Origin: Taenia hydatigena
Taxonomy: Eukaryota > Platyhelminthes > Cestoda > Cyclophyllidea > Taeniidae
DNA: 64,000 nucleotides
Direction: 5' to 3'
NCBI GenBank assembly: GCA_036345935.2
Contig: JADWOT020000003.1
Coordinates: forward strand, 20,602,509 to 20,666,508
Positions 1 to 13,100 of the stretch are shown here, piece by piece; position 1 is the first letter of the stretch, and each line of letters opens with the position of its first letter. Made by a program: the position numbers and the translations under genes. The notes beneath the pieces are model-generated. The model ran no database searches. It was not told the origin of the DNA and saw only the letters and a list, made by a program, of their open reading frames with translations.

Positions 1-3000
1 TGATGTGTTGGCTCTGACTTCTCTAATTTCCCCAAACGGAACACTAAACTACGATTTCGTGTTTGTCTCTTTGGGTAAATTTGCTCAAAAATGGATGTAG
101 TGCCACTTGAAGTGCATTACCTTCCTGTTTGAAGCATATTCGTTACCGAGTTTTTTGCTCAGGCATCAACAAAACGTCAACTTCACATGCAATAGCAAAA
201 ACGTTGAATTTGGCACTAACTAATGCGATTCAAACTTTATGCTTTCGATTTTGTGGTGCTAGAGTATCTCAGAAGCATCAACGGGAAATTTTACGCACTT
301 TTTGGTTAGTTAGTGTTGTGGAAAATTTTCCTCAGTAAAATTTGGCACTGTAAAGGCTCACTGCGGTTTGGTTAGGCCTAGTTTTTGAGAGTATTTAGTC
401 ATGGGACTCAATGCTGTTGTCTGGGCATTCCGTCAGAAGGCCTATTTGAATTCGTTGTCTCCTTGCTGACCGTTGCAGGTCTGCCAATTTTGGCTCAGGA
501 AATGCCCAACCTCAGACGCCAAATTGACTTCCACTCCACGTCCATAAGACAGAAGTGGGGCCGAGAGGCATTAGGCGTTTCTGCGTTCATGCAAATGGAC
601 AATGCATGCATAATGGAGTAGATCGCTATGCTCACTTTCTCCACTTCTTCATTAGTTGTTTCGGTAAATACAAGACTCAGGATGGTTGCATTGAAGTGTC
701 CGCCCTCTTGTCATGGATGTATGGAGGGAGTGGTGGATTGTTGATAGAAAGGGCATAAACGGAACCTAGCAACACGAAGACGTCATAGCAGTAAAAGTAT
801 GTCTCTGCTATTACAGCGTTCGTCAAGGCGACGAGTATTGCTGCCAATTGTTGCAACAGCAAATTTATTCCCTTGCATGGGTGAGATGCCAGGCTGGAGA
901 GATTGTGTAAATGAAAGGGAGAGCTACTCAGCCTCACCCGTCTTTTGGACTTCATTCTTGTGATTCTGCAGTTCTATGTCTTCCTGGGAGTTGTAACACC
1001 GAGACAGGAACAAAGAGGATACAACGAGGAGGCTATCCATATCACTAGTGGTATTCAGCGTCATAGATTTGGCTGGGGTTCCAGAGCCTCGCTGTCCTCG
1101 CATCGGGGAGGGAATGATTTTGAATGTATTGCCAGAGTATGGCTTGTGCGCTAATCGTCTTTCAATAGGACTAGTCCACAATGTCTACGCGGTGTGTACA
1201 CAGTCAAAACCAACAGCAACATCCGCCTAAAATTCTGAGCCAATTGCGTTCTCACCAAGCCGGTTTCTCCGAGGGCTTGAACTCTTCTGCTTCGTACTTT
1301 GTGATGCACTTTGTCAAATAAAGTGACCTCAATTAAACGAAGTGGAAGGTCAATTTTTGGAATAACTCGAAGTGGCTATCTGCAGCATTACGAAAAGAAC
1401 TGTTTGAAGCCATAGCACTTTACACTTTTTCGTTTTTTTCCAACATAAACTCAGGTTTCGGATCGACTTGGCTGTAAAGACGATTCCGCATGCGTTAACT
1501 TTTAACGATCTTGCGTCTTAAAGCAAACAACAGGGAGTTTTGACGCATAACTGTTTTTCCCACTAAATACCTAAACAACTTAGTGACGTGCATTGCGCCA
1601 TCAAGCGCTCTTTCTAAGGTAGCAGTCGATCCACACAAAGGCGGCATCCGTTGACGTCATCTGGCGCCTCTTCAGAAGGAAACGCTTTTGGACGAGTTTC
1701 CCCTCCACTAAAGGCCATCCACCAACTCCGGTGCCAGACCTAAGCCATGCCCACTAGACGAGGTTTGTCTCCACCCTGATCAGTGATAACTGGCTCTGCC
1801 AATAAATCAAGCCCCGAAGGCACTTACAGTTGTGACATTTATGGGCGTGCAGAGGGGGTCTGGCTGTGGTCCAGACGAACGTCGAAATCATGAGGAACTG
1901 ATTTTTATTGCCACCAAATAGTTCTGGCATGGTTACCTTGTGCTTGTGAATGCCCATATCCCTGATGGACCCGGGCTGAGTATTCAAGGCTTCATCTCTA
2001 ATAGAGGTGAATACCTGCTGCCATCTTTCTACTAATCATAGCGCTGATTGTATAAATTTAACAGACTCGCTTTCCACCTCCACCTGTGCCAGAATGCTCC
2101 CTTTCTGAGCGAATTTAGACGTGTTAAATTTATTGTTGTGTAGTGAAACGATGCTTTCCAAGTGCGTATGTCACAAAGCAGGCCTTTCGAGCCTTCTAGA
2201 ATCTGGTCGAGTCCTTTGCTAAGCCTTAAAGATGCCACAAATGATGAACTGTGAGACTTGGGTTCGTACTTACTGATGTGAAAACTGTCATTTTGCCTCA
2301 GCTGTAAATAAATATTTCCCATCAACATTTGAACAGCAAGAGTGGATGTGGTACAGTCGCTTTCACGCCCTGAAATTGGAATGTGGCAAGGGAGAAGGGA
2401 AATGATTTAGCAGACCATGTCTAAAATTGTCTTAAACAGTTGAAGTGAAAAACAAATTTTGTTCGTACGTTCTGAAGGACAACACCGTCACTGGCATCAA
2501 GTTTTCTCCAGCTGATTTTATTTCCCTTATTTCGCTGGATCATATACCGGTGGGGTTCTCTTTAAGTCTTGGCCTATCATTTCTAACAGACCGTTACAAT
2601 AACGGTATCCTCCGCTTTTAAAATAAATTTTCCATGGCATTCGGGGGAACGAGGAGAGAGAGGCTTCTTTCCAGCTTCCAATTTGGAAAATTACTCGAAC
2701 AATAACGCCTTCCTGTCCCCACAATCGGGAAGCAGTAGTCTCCTTAAACGGAAATGTCATGAATGACCCTGTTGAACCTCAAAACGATGCTATTACCAAA
2801 GGCAGCTAAAAGACCGATTTGAATGCCGAGTAGTAGAAACCGAAAGCGGATAATTCCTGCACTCCCGAAGTCGTTGTGCTGAGCCACGAGGGCACAGAAG
2901 AATTGGAAGACCAGTGGTAGAGGTGAAGTGGATAATTTGCCCATTCACTGCCTCTCATGTCATTCGTGTGTCCACGTTGGGGTGGCCGATTGGGAGCGTC

Positions 3001-6000
3001 AAAACAAGTGTAACCTCCACCCACTGTTCCTCAACTGCATCCGTGCCTTGGAATGCTACACATGTCTTCATGCACTTCAATTAATCATTTCATTTAAGGG
3101 TTTTGTTCCTTTAATTTAACCTCCATAGTACCATTCTAAGCCGAATTTGTGGTTCTTCTGCAGTAGTCCCTCTAAAGGACTTAGGATTTTACGACCAAAG
3201 GGTGGAAATTTCCAATTAAATAAGGAGAAGAAACAAAGTAAGCCATGGGAGTTAAAACCAAGCCAGTTGTGAATCAATGAATCCCTTTTGACAAGAGAGC
3301 ATTAGTCTCCCTGTAGGACGGTTAACACGCATATTCTGGCGCCTGAATCGGAGAGCAACGGTCTAGCCCTCCTTGTTGGAATAGAGGAGAGAAAGGCGCT
3401 AGGCAAACATAAGCTGTCAGGGCTTTTATCGCAGTGCTCGCTATGTTTACCCACAATATCCAATCATTTTCCACTCCACATGCATCAAGCCTAAGTGGCA
3501 CACAGTAAGCCACCTACTTTTACCGCATGGTTGATTGCTGGGCTGTAGATGGGATGGCCAATTTATAAAGGGAAAAGTAAGTGCAAATTTGCATAAGTGT
3601 GCTAGTTGACGACAATAAGTCCCAAGCAGTGTGCGGTTAAAATTGTTTGCTGCCTTGTAAACGCATCACCCTGAATAACAACGCTCCCGCCCCTAGATGA
3701 CTGAACAAGACACGGTACTTTTGTGTGAGGAGGGCATTCCGTCTTTTTGATTCACGGTTTTGTGAATTTAGTCAACAATCTCCCGACCCTTCCAGACTAG
3801 TGTGTCTCCTAGGACCTGAACAGATGAATAGAGCTTCATTTCTTGTTCGATACCGAATTGACTCTCCTCACTCACTCCCACATCCGGTCGGTTGCGAGGT
3901 GTCCAGCCCATTAAGAGTCGTAGAAACAAGTGGAAGTCGTCAGGACCTGGTAAATGGGACCCATTGTCAACTGGTTTGGTGGATATCCGGCTCGAACATT
4001 GCACCGGTTTTCAAACTCTGATGGGCAAATGACTTCAAATTCGTGTATCTATCAGCCAAATGGCAGTGAGAAAATCTCACTCCACGGGTTTGCATCAGAT
4101 TCTCAGAGAAGTTGCTGCTTCAACTTCATTTTTTGTGTGCTTTTTTACTCAATTTAATTACCTTCTAGTGTGCGTTTGCGTGTGAATTCACATTAAAAGC
4201 CTTTTTTATGCTCACTGCACGGATTCTCTGAGCTTTTCCCACTTTGCTTCCTCCGAATTGGGGCGCTGAGAGCGTTAATCTGCATTTCTCGGCATTTTGT
4301 CACGTGATGCCTCAACCGAATTCCGTCATTTTTTTATGTATAATGACAAAAAACACGTGGTTAACATACATTTTGGTTAAATAACGAAGGCATTTCCTTT
4401 CGGCGCCTAAATGACGATTAACAGGCGTCAAACGGTCGACTTTGTGGAGGGACAGTGGAGTAGTGGGAGGAGGGGACAAAATGAGTCCCTCTGCGTCCTC
4501 TCCGATGACGCAAACTGTTCCATCTGCTTCAGTTCCATTTGGCGTCACGAGAGACATTAGGCATTCGCTTCTCACGATCCACCGCCAACATCACAGGAAC
4601 TGCATCAAGGTGGCAAAACGTTTTTACTGCGCATTTTATTAGAAACGTCTGACCTCGCTCTCGGATCAAGTGATTGACGGTCTTAAGACCAATGACGAAG
4701 GTTGGAGAAGGGGAGATAGTGCAATTCCAGTGAATGCAATCTATTCAAGGCTTGGCCTAAGCTGAATCCTCTGCTACTCTCAGCTCAAAAAGGCAATCCG
4801 ACATCACGACGACTAGCTAGTTAAGGACCTAGTGAAAGATCTGCTACTTGAGAGCAGACAAAAGCACGACTTTTTTATCATTTTCTTTTCCAAAAAAGGG
4901 CGGTAGTTTCCTTTTCACGCGATTATTGAAACGCAATTTACTCGCCCAAGTAGACTTGAGTCACGTGATTCAATCGCCATTAATGGAGGAGTGAATGCAT
5001 AACCAGCCCCAAAACTTCCTTCCTTCCTACGCCTATATGCTGAGTGAAAGTGGACTTTTGGAGGCGGAACACAATGTCATCCACACCCATGGAATTTCAA
5101 GCATCAAAAACTGAGTCATGTGGTGTGGTCTTAAAAATTAGGCACTGGGCAAATGGGAAGAGAGGGCTACGGATTGAGTAAAGTACGTAACGAGCTCCAG
5201 TACAGAGCCAATGCAGCAGTTTTTATTACCGGCTAAAGCAACACTTTTTTCCCTCCGGATGCGCCAAAATTACAGAATAAGGTCCAACTAAATGAAACGA
5301 AAGCCAAGCTGAACTGTGCTTCTGAGACTTGAACTTGTCACGGTTTCAGTGAATGGATCAAAAACCTCGCTTCATTTGGCGGGTGGTGATGGTGGCGACC
5401 GACAGATTTCAAGCAAATACAACAGATTTTCACCACTTGGAGCGTAAAAATGAGGACTCATGCAAGATAAATAAGAGTGTTTGGCTAATCTACCTCAAAG
5501 TGCCATCGCACAAATCTAAGTTCTCACATGGTGGATATTTGACTGATCTGGAAAACCCAACTGCAATGCACACCAAGGTATACGATGAACTTTAATTCTA
5601 GCATAATTTCTCACTGACTTCATCAAATGGTTTGAGTCTTTTTCAGGAATTTTCCGAACGGAATTATCAAAATAGCGCTGTTTTTACCTTATAAATGAAT
5701 TCCAGCAGCTGTCTGAAGCCATTCATAGCTGGACGAGAATCAAAGTGATGCGAGATGTCTTAAAGGTGAAGTTGAGTCCAAATTCACATTATCGGCGTAG
5801 GAGACGACTGGGATTACAGGAAATGATTGAAGGTAGTGTTTTCACAAGACGAAAAGGCTCCCCAAACAGATCGATAAATTCGAAGGACTTATCTTGATGA
5901 TAGTGAAGTGATTTCTGACTGCACTTAGTTGCAGCTATTCTTGGTGATTGCACCTTGCTCAGAACGATCAGAACATTGAGAAGATGCAAACCGGCTCGCC

Positions 6001-6769
6001 TCAAAGGACCCAACCTGGTACTTAACAACTGTTTGAACGTCGAGGCACCATAGCGTCTCAGACCCCATATCCCACACTGGGTGCCACAAAACTTACCCAT
6101 ACGAAGATCTCATAGCAGACTGCACTCGGAGTGGAAAGTAGAAAAGTTAGAAATGGATGATGGAGGGGAAAACACTGCCTCACCTCACCTTTCTACTGCC
6201 TAATCGCTTGATGGCATTTCTTTCGGTGACGATCACTCCCCCTACCCGTTACACAATGCCACATCCGGTGGAATAGACAAATGGGGAGATGGTAGATGGA
6301 GACGTGATAGCAATACAGGTAGGTGAGTAGATAGAAATGTAGCAAATGGAGGCGTTTAGAGAAGTGTCGACTGCAACAACTACAGACATCCACTCAGCCG
6401 GATTCCCACTTCACCATTGGATGCAGTCGTGGCATTCATGCTTCCACACATCTATCCCTTCATGCCTTTAGGAATGAACACCAACTACGAAACCTTAGAC
6501 TTCTGAAGCAGCCACAAACCAATGGCACTTATCATTCCGTCCCCCTCGTTGTAGTGCCCCAAAGTAGCATAACCATTGCCGTTCCTCCTCAAACGAAACG
6601 CAAAACCGACACAGCGAAAAAATCAGCTTTTCTTGTTTGTCATCGAGTCAGGAAGGGAAGGGATGTAACACCCACACATGTATACACATAATTATCACAA
6701 GGCGCTGGGTAGTGGTAACAACAGTGGTGTGGAAGACACCGAGGGCGAGCAAACTGACGGTCGGAGGAA
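1..6769. other. Spacer without a supported gene
   Basis: Only short, overlapping open frames occur on both strands, none longer than about 103 codons, and none resembles a protein family I know. No repeat array, tRNA or rRNA was noticed. Part of the right end is presumably the 3' UTR of the minus-strand rabaptin gene that stops at 6770. No AATAAA was seen on the minus strand in the first few hundred bases downstream of that stop; the nearest one noticed is at about 5222-5227, about 1.5 kb away. Confidence 0.6.
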
Positions 6770-7102
6770 TCAGCGACCTTTGCGGAGAGTGGCAGGGGTG
6801 GCAGAAGGAGGGGACGACCCTCCATCCACGGGGGGGAAAGTGCCACTTGAAAAGTACGGGGCAGCGTCCTTCACCAGGAGGGTGTGACACATGTCGCAGA
6901 CGTGCGCGGGACGCGAACGGGCACCGGAGGGAGGGATCACCTTAGTTAGGCAGGCCCGACAGAAGATGGCGCCGCAGTGACGACAATTCTGTTTTACCAT
7001 GCCAGCCTCAAAGAGGCGCTTGCAGCCCGGGCACTGCACCACGTCCTCTGGATCCTGCCAACGAACTTCTTGGGTTTGCTCCCGCTGACGCTCCAATTGG
7101 AT
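6770..7102 (-). CDS. Last rabaptin exon: FYVE-type zinc finger with altered lipid-binding motif
   Basis: This exon encodes the end of the coiled coil (IQLERQREQTQEVRW) and then eight cysteines in the FYVE spacing: CPGC, CRHC, CRAC and CDMC. Canonical FYVE fingers that bind phosphatidylinositol 3-phosphate carry an R+HHCR+CG motif before the second pair. Here it is KQNCRHCG, so both histidines are replaced (by Q and N) and the leading Arg is Lys. The usual RVC turn reads HVC. The tail after the finger is Pro/Ser-rich and ends ATLRKGR. I infer a folded zinc finger with weak or no PI3P binding. Confidence 0.85.
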   Translation of the reverse strand: MQLERQREQTQEVRWQDPEDVVQCPGCKRLFEAGMVKQNCRHCGAIFCRACLTKVIPPSGARSRPAHVCDMCHTLLVKDAAPYFSSGTFPPVDGGSSPPSATPATLRKGR

Positions 7103-10100
7103 CTTCAAAGTTGGGAGAAGAAGAAGAAGCAACAATGGAATGACATCAACTTCAATAACACTCAGTTTGGAGTGCATTGGCATTTCGCTAGCCTCAGTTC
7201 GCAACGAAAACGTGAAAATTGAGCCAATGCAAAAATATCTACAGAAAATCTGCCATCGTATGGGCTACAGTTCACGCGAATATGGTCATGATAGTCAAGG
7301 TTTCAACCTTCGTAATGAAAAAAAGATTTACACATTAATAATCATCTTCTCGCATTAACCTTCGGGTAACTTGAGTAAACCGTGTGAACGCGAAGAGCGC
7401 CGAGGTCGACTACTGAAACAATACGAAGGCCATGTGTCTCAGTTATTATATTACCCCACCTCTCGGAAATAGGTCCTCGCAACGGTAACATGAGCTACTA
7501 CCACGCTGCTAGTGTTCAAGTCATTCCGCAACCTATTTGTATACATGATGCACTCGTTGTAAAGGAATACTTAACAAAGGAATCGTCAATGAAGCTCAAA
7601 AAGGGGACACAACTCCGAATGCATCGTAATCAACGATATGATTTAACTGACTTAGGGATCAAACATTTTAACATCTTGCCCCAAAACCAACGTGTGACTT
7701 GAGATGATAAACTTGAAGCAATTATTATTGAAAAACAGATTATGCCATAACGGTTAACGCAGAAGGATGAGCGTGAGGAACGTCGAGAACAACGCTTACA
7801 AGGGGGGAAGGAGGAAGAGACGGGAGCAGTGAACTAAGCAAAAGAAAATAATGTGTCTCAGTTCCTATCCAGAATGAAACACCTTATAAAGTCACCAACC
7901 AGGAATCATACAGCAGGATGAATACTTGGGCAGAAATGAGACGCACCTGGAGGTGTTGGGAGAGGCGCACAAAGTCTAAGGAGACCTTTTCGGTGTTCTC
8001 CAGGTCGGCCTGCATGTGAGACACGCGATTTCGCAGTTGGGCAACCTCATCGCGAGCGCGTTGCAGCGCTTTGTCCTTCTCCACCACCTCCGCCTACAGG
8101 TCAGCGCACCGGAGGAGAGTGAGTAGGCTGATCATTAGCTGGTAACTTCATGGAAGAACTACTTACAAAGCAATAGTTTGGTGATGGTTATTTTAGTGGG
8201 TTCCGCGACCCATTGTTACAAATTAAAGATAGTGGATGTTGTATTTTGTTCTCGTTGATGGAAGTGCACAACAGCCTTCCTAAGTACAACTGTGATTAAT
8301 TGCTTATTCAGTTCTCAAGGAATACCTGAAAGTTATGCCCAAGAGAACCCCCTCAAAATGAGGAAACATTTAGAGGAACTTGCAATGAAATAACAAGCTT
8401 TTAAGAATATCTCCTCTAAGGCAAGTCAAAGGACACTAAAGATTAATTATAAACACTCGATATTTGAGCATATCCTGAGTCGGAATGTGGATTGATGTGA
8501 TGAAGAGTAAAAGAACCCCAGACACTCGCAAGTGGACTTAATTCAACCGATGTGAAGAAAAATGCATTGCCAAGGAGATGAACACGCAGATAAGAAATGG
8601 AGCAACTTTTGAGGATTAAAAGCTGAAAAGTCCCCCTTGAAATCAGGGAACATGCAGGAAACCTGAAGTTAATTTACAATACCCTCCCCAAGCACCTCTT
8701 CTACTTTGAGAAGACAACACAATCAGAATGTTAAGAATACGAAAAACTAAGTACGACAAAGTCGTTGGAATTTACCGGATCGAAAAGAGAATAATGACAA
8801 ACCAAAACCAACAGAAAGAGATACGCTAGTTTTTCGAGTAACGGTCGACTAGTGCCGACGTAAAGGTTTTCTCAAATTCCCCACTGTCACCGAGCCGACG
8901 ACCAAAACTCCGGGCGAAGAACAGCGGAAACACTGAAAAAGTGGACTCATTATCAGGCGATAAGTTCATAAAAGTGTCAATCTCGGCAAATTCGTCCTTC
9001 CATCCCTCTTTCTCCCCTCAGATCGGCATACGAATGTCGAGAATAAGCGTAGAAACCTGCCGCAGAAGGGTACAGCAAGTGACAGGTAAGGGTTGGTGGG
9101 GAAGTGAGGCACTATGCAAGCCTTCTACATCGTCCCACTTTTCCTCTCAGTCAGGATACACTGAGTGGCATGTTACTCAACGAAAATGCTTGGGGGCACA
9201 CATCTCTGCAACTACCACAAGGTGTTGTTGACCGTTGCTGATTTTGACACTGCAACAGCGCATAACAGTTTGCGGCAAAATTTGTCTGATTTTTAGCCTA
9301 ATAAACTTGTGTATGTTTACAGTTCATCAACTCTTACATTGGTGGCAGCACAGAGAACTGTTCCTTTGAGACGATCCGATGAATGGGATATTCATTACGC
9401 TCTAAACTACAACGAATTGAAGGCTCCTATCCACTGCTGTTAACGCTGTAACATACTGAATAATGTTACTTGTTTTAATTGATGTTAATCGACATGATTT
9501 CTCAGCATGCATTCAACTTCGGTCGCGTCTGTACCAATAGAAGGGGACTTGAATCCCCATCTCTCTGATATTGCAAATGTTGTGTTGATGGAACCATCCC
9601 TTTACGACGGTGGGAATGAACGTGGTAGAATCACCTTCAACTGACGCTCTGCGAAATGTCCCCATCGAATTGGATGAGTTGCCTATTACAACAAAAAGGA
9701 ACAACATAGAAAATAAACCACGGAGAGTTAGAACAGGGCGCCAAACTGAAAAGCCGTTCTGCTACCATAAAAGTAGCATAGGTTAGGGAAGCGGAAACGA
9801 ATTTTACTTTGAAACGTTCAGCAGCACTTGTCATTCTTAAATTCGTGTATCTTTGTGCTTTTTGGAGGTTCTCACTGAGCACACCCACAGCGAAGCGTCG
9901 TTCAGCCTTCGGGTCTATTTTCATGATGAAATGCTCTACACAATCGGATAACAAAGAATCTAGAGTAGGGTTTCCAACGAAACTCAAAGAAAAGTGTTTT
10001 GGCACAACTGAATACCATAGAGAAATCCAACAGCTGAGAATTCTAAATCTGTCACTCCTAATCTTTTATTCAATGCTAGAAATACTAGAACTAGGAACAG

Positions 10101-13100
10101 ATTGGAGAAAACAACGAAGAAAAAGTGACTGGACAATAAATCTCCGCCAGAATTAGAAATACCTATTTCACGATAAAGGGTAAGGGCTTAGTTTTCAAGA
10201 GTCTCCCCGCCGAATGCAGCACAAACCATTACAAGACGAGAGCAAAACCTTACTACTGAAATTTGATCAGTAGGCAATCAGTGCCGGAAAAGCTCACCTG
10301 CAGTCGTTTGACCTCGGCGGAGGCGCGTTCCGTTGCCCGTTCAATGGTTTGTTTGGAGGTCTCGAAATTGCGTGTCAACTCAGCGATATGTTCATTGGCG
10401 TCTCGCGTACGTGAGTGAAGCAGTTCCTCTATTTTGATGCGCTTCCACCGCTCCTCGTTTAACCGGTCCCGATTGGTAGCTGTCTCTGCATCTAGACGGT
10501 TGCGCAAGTGCTCACAGGCCACACTAAAAAACCCGACAAATAGGGGCTATTTGAAAGAACATTGCCGTGTAATTTGGTGAATGGATGGAGGCAAGTTGGG
10601 AATGGGTAGAAAGATGGCGGATTATTAGAGTGTCAATGGAGGGGTGGATTGATCCTGAAGGGATTATTGGAGCCAAGATGGTTTGACGAATCAGGATGAG
10701 AGTAGACCAAAAACTGACTCACGCAGTGGAGAGCAGCTCCTCACGCATCTGCAGAGCGTAGAGTTCCAAATCCTCTTTCGATGAGGGCAGATCTATAGGC
10801 GCAGACATTTCAGCCGCGGCATCATGCCTCTTCCTCAACAGGGTGCGGTAGTGCTCCTCCACCTCCGAGAGTTCCATTTGAGCACTTGCCCTCTCCTGTT
10901 CCAGTCGCGAAAACTCCGACTCTGTTGAACGACGGTACTCCTGGAGTAATACATGGGCACCATTAGGTCGTTACCACCTACGGAGAGCGAGTGGAGAGAA
11001 ATGTTCTGTCCCTCAAGTCGACACGACCTTAACTACCAACTTGGTCGAACGCCCTGAGTGGGTGTAAGGCTAATGGAATTTTTTCAGGACTCCATCAATG
11101 AATCGACAGCATTTCTGCAACACGAAAATAGTTCTATTTTAAGCGTGTGTTCGAATATTCGGCCCTTCCCTGTCCATTGAAATTCGACTATCAGGCCCGT
11201 AGGGTGGAGGTATGCTACTAACCCTTTTCATTTTCACACTTGAGTGCTGTATGACACCCTTGGGGAGTAACTCAGCCGCTAATATGATTGCAGAATCAGC
11301 AATCTTCGAAAAAACAGCAGCAGTGCCAACTTCACTGGCTCGATGGAGAGACCAACCTTCCCAAATAAATCGTCTACTAGGGCTCGCCGAGCAAATTTAA
11401 TACCCAGCACAGACATTAAAAGAGCCACTAGGAGGCATGCAAATGCGGAGAAGAATGACACCAGTGAGAATAGCAAACCTTACTGCAAAGCGAATTTGTC
11501 ACCACAGCAAAATAGAAGGTGAGTCAATTCATTCGGTAATAGTTGTTTTGCCAGAAAAAAAACGCGAGGACTTCTGATCAGAGTTATGTTGTCATGTTCG
11601 CCGCCAGTGTCACACGTGTGTGATGTGTACTCCGTAGCACTTTTTGACATCTGGTTGCGCCAAATTATGCCTCAAAAAGATTGGGTGAGATTGGAGCAGT
11701 CTAACTATAATTATCAGCTTTCTCAGACTGGAACAGCTGCCAAATTGGCCAGTTAGGTAGTGCAAGTGTTAGTGTCACAGAGAAATAGAGATGCTAGAAA
11801 CTGATGTTTTGGCTGCTGAATGTTCGATTAAGGTGTGTCCAGTTTAGTCGCCTCAAGTCGTGGCGAAAGACTTGGCAAAAGTGATCAAATACCGACCGAT
11901 AGGCGAGTTAGTTAGTTTGTGAGTGTTCTAATAAATGGGGCAGTTTTCGAGTCCAGTTCCTGCCTGTAATTTTTGTAGCTATCTTTGTATGACCACCTAA
12001 GACTCGGGGTTGCTGCTTACTCGGAAGCACCCTTATTTCATATTTCGGTTCGATAGCTTTGTACGGCGCGATTTTACATGTTACAGCACTTGAAAGTTGC
12101 CAAATAATAGTCAATGAAGACATTTGCCTTTAGAATTTAATCGAGACGGAACCAAAATTGAGAATACTGTACTGCTTTGATCAGCCTCCGAATACTTTTA
12201 TATAAAAGGCATAAACGCTGGCCACATTTGAACCGATAAGTTCCATGAAATCATCAAAGGAATAAGAAGAATAGCAGACGAGGATTCCAGGTGGTACAAG
12301 AAACCAGTTGGCGTCAAAATGGGAATAGCGTTAGGAATTGTGGGTCCGCATTTCAAAAAAAAGATAGGTGCCATTTCTGCAATAAAAAAGTACCCTGAGG
12401 CTTGGTAACAATCCGGCCAGTTTTAAATGGCCACAAGGAAGTTGAGGGCCAAAGAGCAACCCAAGAAACAGAAACGGCGAGGACAGTGTGAGAGATAAAA
12501 AATCGCAGTCTACCGATAAGAGAAATGAGTAAATGAATTTGCATTTTTTAATTTATTCCTAAGAACTCATTGCACAAATCGCCTTAAACCAACTACATCT
12601 TTAACATCTTTAAAAACATTGCAACTGTTTTGATCGACGTCTCAAAGGTCATTTACTCCAGAGTACCCATGCGTTTGTAACCGCAGACCTAGCGAAGCTC
12701 TGGCTCGCACACCTTCACCAAAGAAGCAAAGATAGTCATCAATCTGGAAATATTTTTGAAAACTATAAAAGTCTGCCTCAGAGAAGACCTACAGAGGTAC
12801 ATCAACACAGAACTACTGATCTTCGATCAAAAGGAGTCAACAACGCACCCCTGTCAACACTTTCTAGCTCCTCGTAAGAATAAAAACCAAGAAACTCTAA
12901 ACCAAATAATAGACCATCGAATGAAGCTCCATTTTGAAGGCAATCGAATTCCTAGGACTATCTACTCGACCAAAAGGAGAGAAAACAAACACACGGGTAA
13001 ACATTTGAAGGGAAAAAGCCACATGAGCCTTGAGCGCGTGTGCACGTAGGTAGGTGCTGCCCTCAGAGTCACCCTCAAGGCAGGCAGTGAAAACGAGCCA

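Noticed and set aside
3725..4021. 98-codon plus-strand frame in the left spacer
   Set aside because: An equally long frame is open on the opposite strand, and no domain, splice partner or known similarity is visible.
6637..6945. Plus-strand 102-codon frame and neighbours opposite the FYVE exon
   Set aside because: Mostly the shadow of the zinc-finger exon, which has a clear conserved reading on the minus strand, continued into flanking sequence without a recognisable domain.
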